A stretch of 64,000 bases of DNA, from positions 898,686-962,685 of the forward strand of contig KN834753.1 in the NCBI GenBank assembly GCA_000827265.1, read 5' to 3'. Every line of letters begins with the position of its first letter. Position 1 is the stretch's first letter. This stretch comes from Collybiopsis luxurians FD-317 M1 (Eukaryota; Basidiomycota; Agaricomycetes; Agaricales; Omphalotaceae). Both the position numbers and the translations under genes were made by a program. Below, piece after piece: positions 62,709-64,000 of this stretch. The notes under the pieces are model-generated. The model had not been told where the DNA came from. It was given only the letters and a program-made list of their open reading frames with translations, and ran no database searches.

Positions 62709-64000
62709 CTATAATAGTTCCACTTGCTGTTTGGATGGAGATATTACGGCTACAACTTTACTTGAAAGGTTGAACGCACTTCCCCCCTCGAAGGCAACAA
62801 GATCAGCAGTTTCTGGATCGATCCTTTTCACCCCCAGCAATCGTTCCAAGTTGGTTGTAGCTAAGCCATATACTTCGAGAGGATTCAAAGAAGGAACCAG
62901 ATTGTGATAAGCCTTCATAGCCAGGTGAGTTAAAAGTGATACCAGGCTCTCAATCAACGTACTTGAGCAAGTTGAAAACGGGTTTCCACAGCGAACTGAG
63001 GTTGTTCCACACCAATACCAACTACTACACCATAATCAATTAGCATCCTCAGCGCTGTCTGGTTTGTTAGAGGCGGTCCTGGTAGGCTAATTCGGTGGCG
63101 AGAAATTGTGAGTGTTGGTCTCACGGAACGAGATTGACAGCTCACATCCTTCTTTCCTCCCAAGTATCTGCGACCGGCTTCAGGGACGTTAAGATCACAC
63201 CAATGGTTTTTTCACCTAGACCAAGATTGTTGTTGGTTTGTTTACTTCGTTTGAAATGTAACTGGACTCACTGAGCTCCTTTGCGAGCAACCAGGCTTCC
63301 GTTGCGCCTACGAATACCATCCGCATTTGGCCTCCAATTTTTGCGTCCACTTCGGTTCTGAGCATAATCAAAGACGCCATAATGTCCGCATTGTGAACCT
63401 CGACGACCAGAGGAATCACGCCCTGCGAACCGGGTTAAAAAAATTAGATTCTTATCCATTGAACAAGGAAATACCTCTGCAGCCTTTCGGAACCACAGAC
63501 CCGTATCGGTGTCTCTATTTCCCCAGCCAAAGAGGAGCCTTCTTAAGATAGCCAGTTGAGAACTGACGCTGATCGCAGGGCCGCCTTGTACATCAAATCT
63601 TGGACGCGTAATCCTAACATGCAGCGCAGCTTCGGTCTGTATTATCGCTCCAGGTTCGAGTGCGTGTGCAGCGGCGGTATTGAATGTTGTCGACAATCCC
63701 CAAATCAACAAATCATCGTTCTTGGACAAACGATGCGCTTTAGATAAGGAGGATGTTGCCTTTGTTACGCCTCCGAACCGATATGCGGTCCTGCATTTAG
63801 CGGGTAAAACTACAACTTCAAGTAAATGAAAAAAGGAAACTTGCCTAGCGTGTCGGGTGTCAAACATGAGAGCATCTGCTGCTCGTACCATGCCCCCGAC
63901 GTCATTTAGAATGGATGGAACGTCTGCGACTAGCGCATTGAAGAGTCGGCCATCGGTCGTTGAAGGTTCAGATGCGATTTCTTCCAGACCCAGAGGCGAT
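62709..64000 (-). CDS. Amidohydrolase-superfamily protein (imidazolonepropionase/CE9-like), 5' part cut by window edge
   Basis: The 3' part of an amidohydrolase gene running off the right edge. Exons read MVRAADALMFDTRHAR then TAYRFGGVTKATSSLSKAHR, where a GC-donor intron (63791-63844) is inferred, DDLLIWGLSTTFNTAAAHAL, and QTEAALHVRITRPRFD. Further on come VIPLVVEVHNADIMASLI and MVFVGATEAWLLAKEL, then LPGPPLTNQTALRMLIDYGV and VGIGVEQPQFAVETRFQLAQ. The end is LATTNLERLLGVKRIDP, TADLVAFEGGSAFN and stop at 62709-62711. These are the C-terminal barrel strands of a family common in Dikarya, often called amidohydrolase or CE9-like. The N-terminal HxH metal site lies outside the window, so activity cannot be judged. 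Confidence 0.82.

Overview
The window reads as nuclear DNA of a filamentous basidiomycete, most likely an Agaricomycete. Genes are dense, about 33 in 64 kb on both strands. Most coding regions are cut by many short introns of roughly 45-65 bp with GT..AG ends and a few GC..AG ends, and intergenic gaps are usually under 450 bp. The families are typical of Dikarya: BNA6-type quinolinate phosphoribosyltransferase, Kre9/Knh1 cell-wall protein, DUF3433 membrane protein, VTC1, GRR1, Swc4. I see no transposon, rRNA, tRNA or CRISPR, and nothing bacterial in style.

Layout, left to right. 0-8 kb: the end of a BNA6-like gene (NAD synthesis), a PanB-like gene (pantothenate synthesis), a GPI-type wall protein, Gemin2 head to head with an unknown nuclear protein, a small membrane protein and an unknown gene. 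8.8-19 kb: dual-specificity phosphatase, ARF1, exocyst SEC15, HAD phosphatase, and CFT2/CPSF100. 19-27 kb: a large HSL-type alpha/beta hydrolase and two tandem alpha-tubulins. 27-43 kb: an unknown gene, glutaminyl-tRNA synthetase, DUF3433 protein, AAA ATPase, SWC4, VTC1, DUF4267 protein, then U1-C and LSM3 head to head. 43-51 kb: GRR1, two unknown proteins and an HST3/4-type sirtuin. 52-60 kb: two different RhoGEFs in convergent orientation. 60.6-64 kb: a second GRR1-like gene without a visible F-box, a very small gene, and the end of an amidohydrolase.

The genes are mainly housekeeping: RNA processing (Gemin2, CFT2, U1-C, LSM3), trafficking and polarity (ARF1, SEC15, two RhoGEFs, tubulins), chromatin (SWC4, sirtuin) and cofactor synthesis. 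They do not form one pathway or a secondary-metabolite cluster, and I found no convincing new multi-gene system. The most informative signals are evolutionary and structural: the tandem alpha-tubulins differ by three 3' introns, GRR1 has an inverted F-box-less paralogue in the window, four introns appear to use GC donors, and several head-to-head gene pairs are very tight, one with start codons 1 bp apart. Exon joins were worked out by eye from splice motifs and reading frame, so spans are CDS extents including introns.
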